Of a stretch of 6,640 nt of DNA, positions 1 to 5,042 are shown in pieces. The position numbers were made by a program, and so were the translations under genes. The DNA lies in the NCBI GenBank assembly GCA_028714275.1, contig JAQTMP010000041.1:1-6640 (forward strand). The letters are read 5' to 3'. Source of the DNA: Candidatus Paceibacterota bacterium (lineage in GTDB: Bacteria; Patescibacteriota; Minisyncoccia; Phycocordibacterales; CAINVO01). The notes under the pieces were generated by a model, which was given only the letters and a program-made list of their open reading frames with translations, made no database searches and had not been told where the DNA came from. Positions within the stretch are counted from its first letter, which is position 1. The number at the start of each line of letters is the position of its first letter.

Positions 1-440
1 ACGATAGCATAAATACCCGAAACAATAATGTGCCTAATATTGGCAATCTCAATGTGGCGTTTGGAAAAATATTTAGCCAACATTAGGATCAAAATAATTT
101 TCAAAGGATCAGAGGGCTGGATGGAAAAAAAGCCAAGGTTGACCCAGGAGCGGGCGCCGCGCGACGTATGTCCAAGGGCAAAAAGCGCGATGAGCGCGGC
201 GCACGAAACTCCATAGAGAGCCACAAGCACCGACGTTCTCCTCAAAAAACGGACGTCTAAAAAGCTGACCCCAAAAAGGACGGCTAGGGCCACCGCAATC
301 CAAATGAGCTGACGATTGAAGAAACCTTCCTGCCCGGTAAAAGAAGCCATGGTCACGAGCCCTGCACAAAAAATAGGGATTAGCGCCAGAAAAAGCGTCC
401 AGTCAATTGAGGCATACAGTGTGCGCAAACGTTCTGTCAT
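1..440 (-). CDS. rodA: RodA/FtsW-family (SEDS) cell-wall glycosyltransferase, N-terminal 146 codons, cut by window edge
   Basis: SEDS proteins are polytopic membrane glycosyltransferases that polymerise lipid II into peptidoglycan. I translated from the ATG at 440-438; the frame is open to the left edge, so the 3' end is missing. Hydrophobic segments lie near residues 14-32, 44-60, 70-90 and 113-125. The family signature follows the third: G95-A-R-S-W-V-N-L-G103, then I107-Q-P-S-D111 and K114, matching the RodA/FtsW pattern GA.RW...G...QPSE..K. Residue 111 is Asp where the family nearly always has Glu. The gene starts 39 nt after the stop of the 480-1271 gene, on the same strand, so co-transcription is likely. 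No Shine-Dalgarno is visible; a TAAAAT lies 10 nt before the ATG. The N-terminal half fits RodA better than FtsW, which often has a longer cytoplasmic start, but the paralogue is not settled. Confidence 0.88.
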   Translation of the reverse strand, partial: MTERLRTLYASIDWTLFLALIPIFCAGLVTMASFTGQEGFFNRQLIWIAVALAVLFGVSFLDVRFLRRTSVLVALYGVSCAALIALFALGHTSRGARSWVNLGFFSIQPSDPLKIILILMLAKYFSKRHIEIANIRHIIVSGIYAI

Positions 441-479
441 AATGTAGATAATTTTAGTCGCGGTGGATAATTAAATTTA

Positions 480-1271
480 CTAGTGAATAGTAAAAGGAAA
501 ACGAGGAACAATTTCTATTTTTGAGACCGCCGAAGAAAAACCCTTGGGCCAAGTAAAAATAACGGGTTGAGAAGAATTTCTAGCTAAAGAGTCCACAATG
601 GTCTGAGAAGCGGCCATGGCATTTCCATCCATATCATATATTACCGCCACCACTTCAATATTACTGAAATCCTGAATTGAATCATTGCGGATAGATGAAG
701 AAAGTCGTGGACTGGTGCTGGCATCTAAAAGGACTGTGTCGTTGACCTCAAACTGCACCGGCTGATCGGTAAACCTATGCCAGAGTCCATTAAAGGTCGA
801 TGGGCTCCCATCTCCAAACTCAAAGAAGACCTGAGCAGGCACGCGCTGGCCAACATTGACTGCCGCCTCAAATATTGGAAAACTTTTATTCGGAGGAATT
901 GAGGTCTGACCTTCACGGGTGGCGATCAAAACATTATTTACATCGTACACTTTAAAGGAATACGAGATAGGCTCAGAGACATAATTGATGTTTGGATTTT
1001 GAATATACGCTACGAGATTGTAGACTCCGTCGGTCACCTTAAACGCTCGACTCCACACCGCGCTCGGTACATTTTTAATATCGTTTGGACAGACTTTGTT
1101 GCAGACGCCACCGCAATCTATACCTGTTTCGTTTTGGTTTAAAATATTGTCGTAACAGGTCGGGGTTTTTTTAATAAAAATATAGTAGACGGGCAAAGCT
1201 GAGACGACAATAAGCACCCCGACAACAACGGATATATAGGTGACTTGACGTTTGACAGCCCAGGAAGACAT
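480..1271 (-). CDS. Membrane-anchored extracytoplasmic protein with Cys-rich DCGG motif, unknown function
   Basis: This is a 263-residue protein, start ATG at 1271-1269 and stop TAG at 482-480. Residues 1-9 are short and basic (K7, R8), residues 10-33 form one strong membrane segment, and the rest is polar, so the body is probably outside the cell (N-in anchor or uncleaved signal). Directly after the membrane segment is a cysteine cluster: C39-Y-D41...N45-Q-N-E48...D52-C53-G-G-V-C57...C61. This Cys-x-Asp...Asp-Cys-Gly-Gly-x-Cys pattern recurs in secreted proteins of CPR bacteria and some archaea, and may bind a metal or form disulfides. The remaining about 200 residues look beta-rich with alternating hydrophobic residues, like an Ig-like or adhesion-type domain; that is inference. 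It is followed after 39 nt by the rodA-like gene. A strong -10 lies 6 nt before the ATG and no Shine-Dalgarno is seen, so the mRNA may be leaderless. I do not recognise a named family. Confidence 0.85.
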   Translation of the reverse strand: MSSWAVKRQVTYISVVVGVLIVVSALPVYYIFIKKTPTCYDNILNQNETGIDCGGVCNKVCPNDIKNVPSAVWSRAFKVTDGVYNLVAYIQNPNINYVSEPISYSFKVYDVNNVLIATREGQTSIPPNKSFPIFEAAVNVGQRVPAQVFFEFGDGSPSTFNGLWHRFTDQPVQFEVNDTVLLDASTSPRLSSSIRNDSIQDFSNIEVVAVIYDMDGNAMAASQTIVDSLARNSSQPVIFTWPKGFSSAVSKIEIVPRFPFTIH

Positions 1272-1277
1272 GGAAAC

Positions 1278-1286
1278 ATTTTAGCA
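1278..1286 (-). promoter_or_regulatory. Extended -10 promoter, probably leaderless, for the 480-1271 gene
   Basis: On the minus strand TGCTAAAAT (1286-1278) gives an extended -10 element (TGn plus TAAAAT). Only 6 nt separate it from the ATG at 1271, so the expected start of transcription falls on or next to the A of the ATG. No convincing -35 is seen at 16-18 bp; a TTGTTT lies 14 bp upstream (1303-1298). No Shine-Dalgarno is present, which fits a leaderless mRNA. Confidence 0.55.
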
Positions 1287-1417
1287 CAAAACTCCCCAAA
1301 CAATACTCTCTCGGACCCGCATAATTTTCTGCTGAAAATTTGCTCTGCTCGGGCCAAGCCCTGCGCAATGTCCTCTAGAGCATTGTTTGGTCCACATTAT
1401 GCTAAAAATAAGTAAAT
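1284..1417. other. Intergenic leader between rRNA terminator and first protein gene
   Basis: No ORF or RNA gene is supported here. Two weak signals are visible: an imperfect palindrome at 1366-1385 (CAATG and CATTG arms around CTCTAGAG), which could be an operator or chance, and a TAGCATAAT on the minus strand near 1394-1402, a possible extra -10 for the two downstream genes. Confidence 0.3.
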
Positions 1418-1530
1418 AAAAAACCTAGAATGTATTTGAGAAATGCCTTGCACAGGAGCTTGGCTCCGAGCAGAGCGGCCGGCCAGCAGGCCGGAACGCG
1501 TGCAGTTCGAAAATACATTCTAGGTTTTTT
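1418..1530 (-). terminator. Probable rRNA-operon terminator: 20-bp perfect inverted repeat with 73-nt structured loop
   Basis: Positions 1418-1437 (AAAAAACCTAGAATGTATTT) are the exact reverse complement of 1511-1530. Read on the minus strand, after 5S rRNA, the hairpin starts 12 nt beyond the 5S end, closes with GGTTTTTT, and continues into a T-rich tail (ATTTACTTATTTTT), as for an intrinsic terminator. The other end also has a T-run on the plus strand, so it could work in both directions. The loop (1438-1510) is far too long and too structured for a simple terminator; see the separate entry. The stem is AT-rich and the loop GC-rich, unlike the surrounding DNA. Confidence 0.65.
1448..1505 (-). 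other. GC-rich branched RNA structure inside the terminator loop
   Basis: Inside the 20-bp stem the sequence can form a second helix, TGCAC (1449-1453) with GTGCA (1500-1504), extended by a T.G pair. That helix encloses two perfect hairpins: CCGGCC/GGCCGG (1479-1484 with 1489-1494, 4-nt loop) and GGAGC/GCTCC (1455-1459 with 1463-1467, 3-nt loop). The result is a three-way junction on a long stem. It may be a small RNA made by processing of the rRNA transcript, or a mobile palindrome. No known RNA family is recognised and it is not a tRNA. Confidence 0.45.
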
Positions 1531-1542
1531 TGATTGAATCCT

Positions 1543-1659
1543 TTGTTCTGGCGACAAGCTACTTTCCCCTCCAAAAGAGTATCATCGCCTCAATGGGTCT
1601 TAACTTCTGAGTTCGGAATGAGATCAGGTGTAACCCCCACGACAAATCACCAGAACAAA
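1543..1659 (-). rRNA. rrf: 5S ribosomal RNA
   Basis: The reverse complement contains the universal 5S core ATTCCGAACTCAGAAGTTAAG (here split as ATTCCGAACTCAG and AAGTTAAG, around 1600-1620) and GGGGGTTACACCTGATCTC before it. The ends pair as helix I: 1543-1552 (TTTGTTCTGG) with 1650-1659, its exact reverse complement. Length is about 117 nt, normal for a bacterial 5S. It follows the 23S gene on the same strand, the usual order. The exact ends are set from helix I and may be off by a few bases. Confidence 0.95.
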
Positions 1660-1669
1660 ATATTCAATA

Positions 1670-1744
1670 AAGAGCAGCCCCTGTATTATTTTTTCAGGCC
1701 AGACCCCGCCCAACCCCTGCAAAAATAATACAGGGGCTGCTCTT
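1670..1744. repeat. 24-bp perfect inverted repeat in the 23S-5S spacer
   Basis: Positions 1670-1693 and 1721-1744 are perfect reverse complements (core AGCAGCCCCTGTATTA), with a 27-nt GC-rich loop. It lies between the 23S 3' end and 5S. On the minus strand the downstream tail is only TTTATTG, so it is a poor terminator; termination here would also cut off 5S. More likely it is a double-stranded processing site (RNase III-like) or an inserted palindromic element. Nothing else is seen in the spacer (about 1660-1787). Confidence 0.75.
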
Positions 1745-1999
1745 GCTAACCAGGTAAAAAAACGTAAAAATAACTGTGACTTTCAAATTTCCTAATAGGA
1801 ATCGGCGCATTAGTACTCCTCGGCTGAAACGATTACTCGTCTTACACCTAGAGCCTATCAACGTGATAATCTCTCACGGGCCTATAACGATTTCTTATCT
1901 TGAAGCTGGCTTCACGCTTAGATGCCTTCAGCGTTTATCCATTCCCGACTTAGCTACTCTGCGATGCCCTTGGCAGGACAGCAGACACACCAGAGGTCA

Positions 2000-2030
<31 letters not shown>

Positions 2031-2082
2031 ATCTTCTCAAAAATCAACGCCTGCAGTAGATAGGAGACCAACCTGTCTCACG

Positions 2083-2484
2083 CATGAATTTCACACATTC
2101 CTGTGTGCATTGGACTATATCATCATCTTTTTCCGCAAATAAAATAAATTATTTACGAAACTAAGATGGTTAACGTGTAGTCTCTACGGGTAAGGGAGCG
2201 AAGCGACACTTATGCCGAGTCTTCGAGGCCTCTTCCCTCGGTATTGGCCTTCTCTCTATAGGAGAGCTTGGGCTTTCACCGATATAAGTTAACTTGGATC
2301 GATATATATTTCTACACATGACCGCCGTGAATTTATACTTGTTGGTTTCCTTTATATTTTTCAATATTCGAAAAGACTAAATAACAGTTTACAAATTTTT
2401 ATTTGTATAATTTTTCTCTGAGGGCTCAGATTGTTGAAAATTCAATTACGTATCACTTTTTACGCATTACGTATTAATTTCTCA
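2083..2484 (-). ncRNA. Group I intron at 23S position 2593, no ORF, with enlarged P1 loop
   Basis: The exons join as GACCGT|CGTGAGACAG, matching E. coli U2593/C2594. The intron ends in G (2083). The guide GCGGTC (2320-2325) pairs with 5' exon GACCGU, giving U.G at the splice site, and the adjacent TTCACG (2326-2331) pairs with 3' exon CGUGAG as P10. P2 follows directly (ATGTGTA-GAAA-TATATAT). The P4-like AATACCGAGGGAAG, the P7 5' strand GTAGAGACTACACG (2174-2187) and 3' strand GATATAGTCC (2112-2121) are present, and P9 is CACACA-GGAA-TGTGTG. The guide lies about 153 nt from the 5' splice site because of an insertion in the P1 loop. The same site holds the I-CreI intron in Chlamydomonas chloroplasts. 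Length is 402 nt. No endonuclease is encoded. Confidence 0.9.
2332..2484 (-). repeat. AT-rich insertion in the P1 loop of intron L2593
   Basis: In the sister introns the guide lies about 10 nt inside the intron; here about 150 nt of AT-rich, hairpin-rich sequence intervenes. Visible hairpins are TACAAAT/ATTTGTA (2390-2407) and TCTGA/TCAGA (2417-2430). The segment 2443-2479 (starting CAATTAC, with ACTTTTTACG inside, ending ACGTATTAATT) resembles 6475-6512 in the helix 25 insertion of the same rRNA gene. No transposase is present; it resembles a small non-autonomous element. Confidence 0.6.
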
Positions 2485-2719
2485 ACGGTCTGAACCCAGC
2501 TCGCGTAACTTTTTAATTGGCGAACAGCCAAACCCTTGGGACCTTCTCCAGCCCCAGGATAAGTTGAGCCGACATCGCTGTCGTTTACTTCCACTATTAC
2601 TAGTGGCATGGACTATATCTTCATCCAATGTACTTATAAATACATTGGAGCTCGGCGTGTTAGCATGAGAGGCATTTTCCTCTCACACTCCGACCAGTTA
2701 AGGTCAAGTCTCTACAGGG

Positions 2720-3289
2720 TCATATCTCGATTTTGTATTTCATTGATGGAATTATGTAAGGTTTTACTAGATTTCTAAATTGAGCAAGACTAGATTTCAT
2801 AAAGCGAATTCGCTTATATACTTTGTCTTTATTCAATCGAGCATCTATGTTGAATGCTTTGAGTGTATCCAGCAATCTCATTTGATCTTCTAGACCAAAT
2901 TGCTGAGTATTAAGATATACATCACATTCCCTACATTTACTTCCATCATCCATAAACCATACCGCCAAAGAAAGTGGACTTATAATTAAATCATTTGGAA
3001 TAACTTTCTTTCCATTTTGATAAAATCTTTTTTCTAATTGAGTAAGCTCTGGAAGCTGTTTCGTATAAAAACGATATGCTGTCCTTACTTTATCAATTAT
3101 CCTACTTTTTGGCCCACTTACAGTAATCTCTTTAAGAATTTCGTACTTCCAATCAACATATTCTTTCTGTTTGATTGAATGATTAATTTCCAAGAAAGAA
3201 TTTTTTCTTCCTGGAATAGTGCGAATATACCCGTCGCCTAAAAGCGACCCGATAATTACTGCAAGTTGTATTTGAGATAGACTTCCCAC
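2720..3289 (-). CDS. LAGLIDADG homing endonuclease, two-motif (monomeric) type, in intron L2500
   Basis: This 189-residue protein would cut an intron-less 23S allele near position 2500 so that repair copies the intron in. Two LAGLIDADG motifs are clear: residues 10-20 (AVIIGSLLGDG) and 106-116 (LSLAVWFMDDG), so D19 and D115 are the expected catalytic acids. The GSLLGDG and WFMDDGS forms fit the LAGLIDADG_2 family (PF03161 by memory), whose members act as monomers. The chosen start is GTG (3289-3287), because AAGGA (3301-3297) lies 7 nt upstream and because a later start would remove the first motif. The stop is TGA. The start codon lies inside the ribozyme core ACCGTGGGAAG, so RNA folding and translation overlap. 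Both motifs and the full length are intact, so the enzyme may be active. Confidence 0.9.
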   Translation of the reverse strand: MGSLSQIQLAVIIGSLLGDGYIRTIPGRKNSFLEINHSIKQKEYVDWKYEILKEITVSGPKSRIIDKVRTAYRFYTKQLPELTQLEKRFYQNGKKVIPNDLIISPLSLAVWFMDDGSKCRECDVYLNTQQFGLEDQMRLLDTLKAFNIDARLNKDKVYKRIRFMKSSLAQFRNLVKPYIIPSMKYKIEI

Positions 3290-3296
3290 GGTATTG

Positions 3297-3321
3297 TCCT
3301 TGTAAATAAAATTATATTATA
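3297..3321 (-). promoter_or_regulatory. RBS and possible internal promoter for the L2500 endonuclease gene
   Basis: AAGGA at 3301-3297 has a 7-nt gap to the GTG and decides the start choice. Upstream, two overlapping TATAAT hexamers occur on the minus strand (3321-3316 and 3316-3311), with a weak TTGGCT 17 bp before the first. AAGGA occupies a position that is also part of the intron core (AAGCAAG... in the sister intron), so it may be partly fortuitous. Confidence 0.4.
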
Positions 3322-3972
3322 AGGAGTTCACCGTTATAAGCCAAGTTGTTTTTGTATGACATTACTGTCATAGGCACCCCGATGTGTTAAGGTGCCGAAC
3401 TGTGCCGTCGATTTGGACTCTTAGGCACAACCAGCCTGTTATCCCCAGAGTAGCTTTTATCTGATGAGCTCCCGCCGCATCTAATGCGAACGGTCGGATC
3501 ACTATGTTCTGCTTTCGCACCTGCTCGGCATATCCGCCTTACAGTTAAGCTGGCTTGTGCCATTACACTATCGGCACGGTTTCCATTCGCGCCTAGCCAA
3601 CCTTAATAAACTCCTCCGTTACCTTTTAGGAGGATAGCGCCCCACTAAAACTACCCGCCAGATACTGTCCCTCGTCGTTTTTGCCGTCGAGGTTAGAACG
3701 TATGTTTGTACAGAGTGGTATTTCACTGACGACTCCAGACTAACCGAAATCAATCCTTCAAAGTCTCCCACCTATGCTACGCAGTGAAAACATACGGCCA
3801 ATACCAAGTTGTAGTAAAGCTTCTGGGGTCTTTTCGTCTAACTGCAGGTAAGCGGCATCTTCACCGCTATTGCATTTTCACCGAGCAAATCTCCGAGACA
3901 GTTCCCCAGTCATTACACCATTCGTGCGCGTCTGAACTTCATGTATTCCCCTTATTTTCATAAGGGCATAGA

Positions 3973-4467
3973 CTATATCTTCATCTGAATAGATGTGCGT
4001 AGCACCTCCTTTGAATATTTCCGTTTTCCAGAACTGTTCATTAGAAGCGCATTATCCACAATTTCTTGGAATCCAAGTACATCAAGATGCTTAAAGTTTT
4101 TCATTAGTCCACAAATTTTTTCAAAGATTAAAAAATCTTTTTGCTTTGCGGATATAAGCGGAAAGGATTTAAAATGCGGAATTACTTTTTCAAGTAACTC
4201 TGTCAGACTTCTGATTTCGTATTTGAGAGTTTTATCAGCAGTATTCTTGCGAATATTGCCGCATCCAAAATATTCCATCATAAGATCCAATACTTCTCGT
4301 CGATCAAAATTTTGAGCAACAGCAAAGCTTGGTTTTACTTCCCAACCTACATTAAGTTTTGGTCTGATGGAAAAAGACACACTGAAGCATCCTTCCCCAT
4401 CAACATATCCTGAGATATAGTTTCCCAGTTCTCTTTTCAGCGTTGGCGTATTATAGTTCTCAATCAT
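3973..4467 (-). CDS. LAGLIDADG homing endonuclease, single-motif (homodimeric) type, in intron L1951
   Basis: This 164-residue protein has one LAGLIDADG motif at residues 16-26 (NYISGYVDGEG), with E25 as the expected metal-binding acid, so it should act as a homodimer on a near-palindromic site around 23S position 1951. The spacing to the later S106-A-K-Q-K-D-F segment fits the LAGLIDADG_1 family (PF00961 by memory), which includes I-CreI. A basic tail (G147-K-R-K-Y-S) is common in bacterial rRNA-intron members. The start is ATG at 4467-4465, with no Shine-Dalgarno but TATAAT 6 nt upstream. The last codons and the TAG stop lie inside the ribozyme's P7 3' strand (GATATAGTC), so gene and RNA core overlap at the end. 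Length is typical and no break is seen. Confidence 0.92.
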   Translation of the reverse strand: MIENYNTPTLKRELGNYISGYVDGEGCFSVSFSIRPKLNVGWEVKPSFAVAQNFDRREVLDLMMEYFGCGNIRKNTADKTLKYEIRSLTELLEKVIPHFKSFPLISAKQKDFLIFEKICGLMKNFKHLDVLGFQEIVDNALLMNSSGKRKYSKEVLRTSIQMKI

Positions 4468-4473
4468 TTTTTT

Positions 4474-4502
4474 ATTATACTTTATATAAGATAAAATTTT
4501 AA
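4474..4502 (-). promoter_or_regulatory. Internal promoter in intron L1951 for the endonuclease, probably leaderless
   Basis: On the minus strand a perfect TATAAT (4479-4474) stands 6 nt before the ATG, with TTAAAA (4502-4497; 4 of 6 matches to TTGACA) 17 bp upstream. Transcription should start at the ATG itself. The spacing equals that before the 480-1271 gene. Such a promoter would let the endonuclease be made independently of the rRNA precursor. The AT-richness of the region weakens the case. Confidence 0.5.
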
Positions 4503-4747
4503 TAAAAATTTAAATTAGGACACTATCTTCATTATTATCAAAATTATTTGACAATAACTCCAGTCGTTACGGGGTCAATCTAGTTAAAGACGACTTCCCA
4601 CGGTATTATCTTGCTTTCATTGCATATGGCCTTGAACCATTGCTCCAGCGAGGACTTCACCGTTATTAGCCAATTTTCGTACAGAGATCACTCTCTGCAC
4701 TGGCAATTCAATTACCAGACAAGGAATTTCGCTACCTTAGGACCGTT

Positions 4748-5042
4748 CATTTTTTCTTCTAAACTCTAGAAGTTTTTGTTAGCTCATAGTTTCTTATGAG
4801 ATCGGACTATATCTTCTCTTAAAGAGCCGTCGACATTTCAATGTGACTCTTAAGTGTCTAACGTATAGTCTCTGAGGATTTTCCATAGCTTATGCTTTAG
4901 GAATCTTTCCTGCTGATTGTCCAATCTATTAAATTTTCATACCACTCAGCTTATTCTTTCGAATTACTGTTTGGGTTTTAATAGCTTTAGGAGTTTCCAG
5001 CATTTAGTTAGATTTTTTTGCGTAACTACAACGGTCATGTCT
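4748..5042 (-). ncRNA. Group I intron at 23S position 1917, no ORF
   Basis: The exons join as GTAACTAT|AACGGTCC, matching E. coli U1917/A1918 in H69. The guide GTAGTTAC (5022-5029) pairs over 8 bp with 5' exon GUAACUAU, ending in U.G, and GACCGTT (5030-5036) pairs over 7 bp with 3' exon AACGGUC (P10). The core AATCAGCAGGAAA ... CCTCAGAGACTATACG (P7 5' strand, 4862-4877) and GATATAGTCC (4804-4813) differs from the other three introns and recalls the core seen in many organellar introns. P9 is CTCATA/TATGAG and P9.1 is CTTCTA/TAGAAG. The last base is G (4748). Length is 295 nt, a compact ribozyme. Coxiella burnetii also has an ORF-less intron at this site. Confidence 0.93.

Larger units (their letters stand above)
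2578..3389 (-). ncRNA. Group I intron at 23S position 2500, with two-motif LAGLIDADG gene
   Basis: The exons join as GGCACCT|CGATGTCGGC, matching E. coli U2500/C2501. The guide GGGTGCC (minus strand, about 3373-3379) pairs fully with 5' exon GGCACCU, with U.G at the splice site, and ACATCG just before it pairs with 3' exon CGAUGU (P10). P2 is TATGACA-GTAA-TGTCATA (3355-3372). The P4-like element is AATACCGTGGGAAG; P7 strands are GTAGAGACTTGACC (2702-2715) and GATATAGTCC (2610-2619). P8 is CCAATGTA/TACATTGG (2625-2648) and P9 is CCACTA-GTAA-TAGTGG (2591-2606). The last base is G (2578). Length is 812 nt. The endonuclease gene sits between the P4 and P7 5' strands, in the P5/P6 periphery. The core resembles intron L1951. 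Confidence 0.93.
3940..4713 (-). ncRNA. Group I intron at 23S position 1951, with one-motif LAGLIDADG gene
   Basis: The exons join as GTCTGGT|AAGTTCAGAC, matching E. coli U1951/A1952. The guide GCCAG pairs with 5' exon CUGGU, with U.G at the splice site; GAATT before it can pair with 3' exon AAGUUC if one G is bulged (P10). P2 is CAGAGA-GTGA-TCTCTG (4682-4697). The P4-like AATACCGTGGGAAGTC is shared with intron L2500. P7 strands are GTAACGACTGGAGT (4557-4570) and GATATAGTC (3971-3979); P9 is CCCTTAT-GAAA-ATAAGGG (3949-3966). The last base is G (3940). Length is 774 nt. The endonuclease gene lies between the two P7 strands, that is in the P8 region. Coxiella burnetii has an endonuclease-bearing intron at the same site. 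Confidence 0.92.

Noticed and set aside
109..369. 86-residue minus-strand ORF in a second frame of the rodA region
   Set aside because: The other minus frame carries the SEDS signature and membrane segments; this one is a shadow.
1366..1385. Imperfect palindrome CAATG...CTCTAGAG...CATTG
   Set aside because: Short arms and no neighbouring regulator; could be chance, so not called as an operator.
1438..1510. tRNA or tmRNA hidden in the terminator loop
   Set aside because: No T-loop GTTCGANTC in proper context, no anticodon arm and no CCA-type acceptor; only unrelated hairpins form.
2170..2364. 64-residue minus-strand ORF within intron L2593
   Set aside because: It overlaps the guide, P2, P4 and P7 5' elements, has no LAGLIDADG or GIY-YIG motif, and ends in low-information sequence; treated as ribozyme core.
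3995..4315. 106-residue plus-strand ORF
   Set aside because: It is antisense to the clear LAGLIDADG gene and shows no domain.
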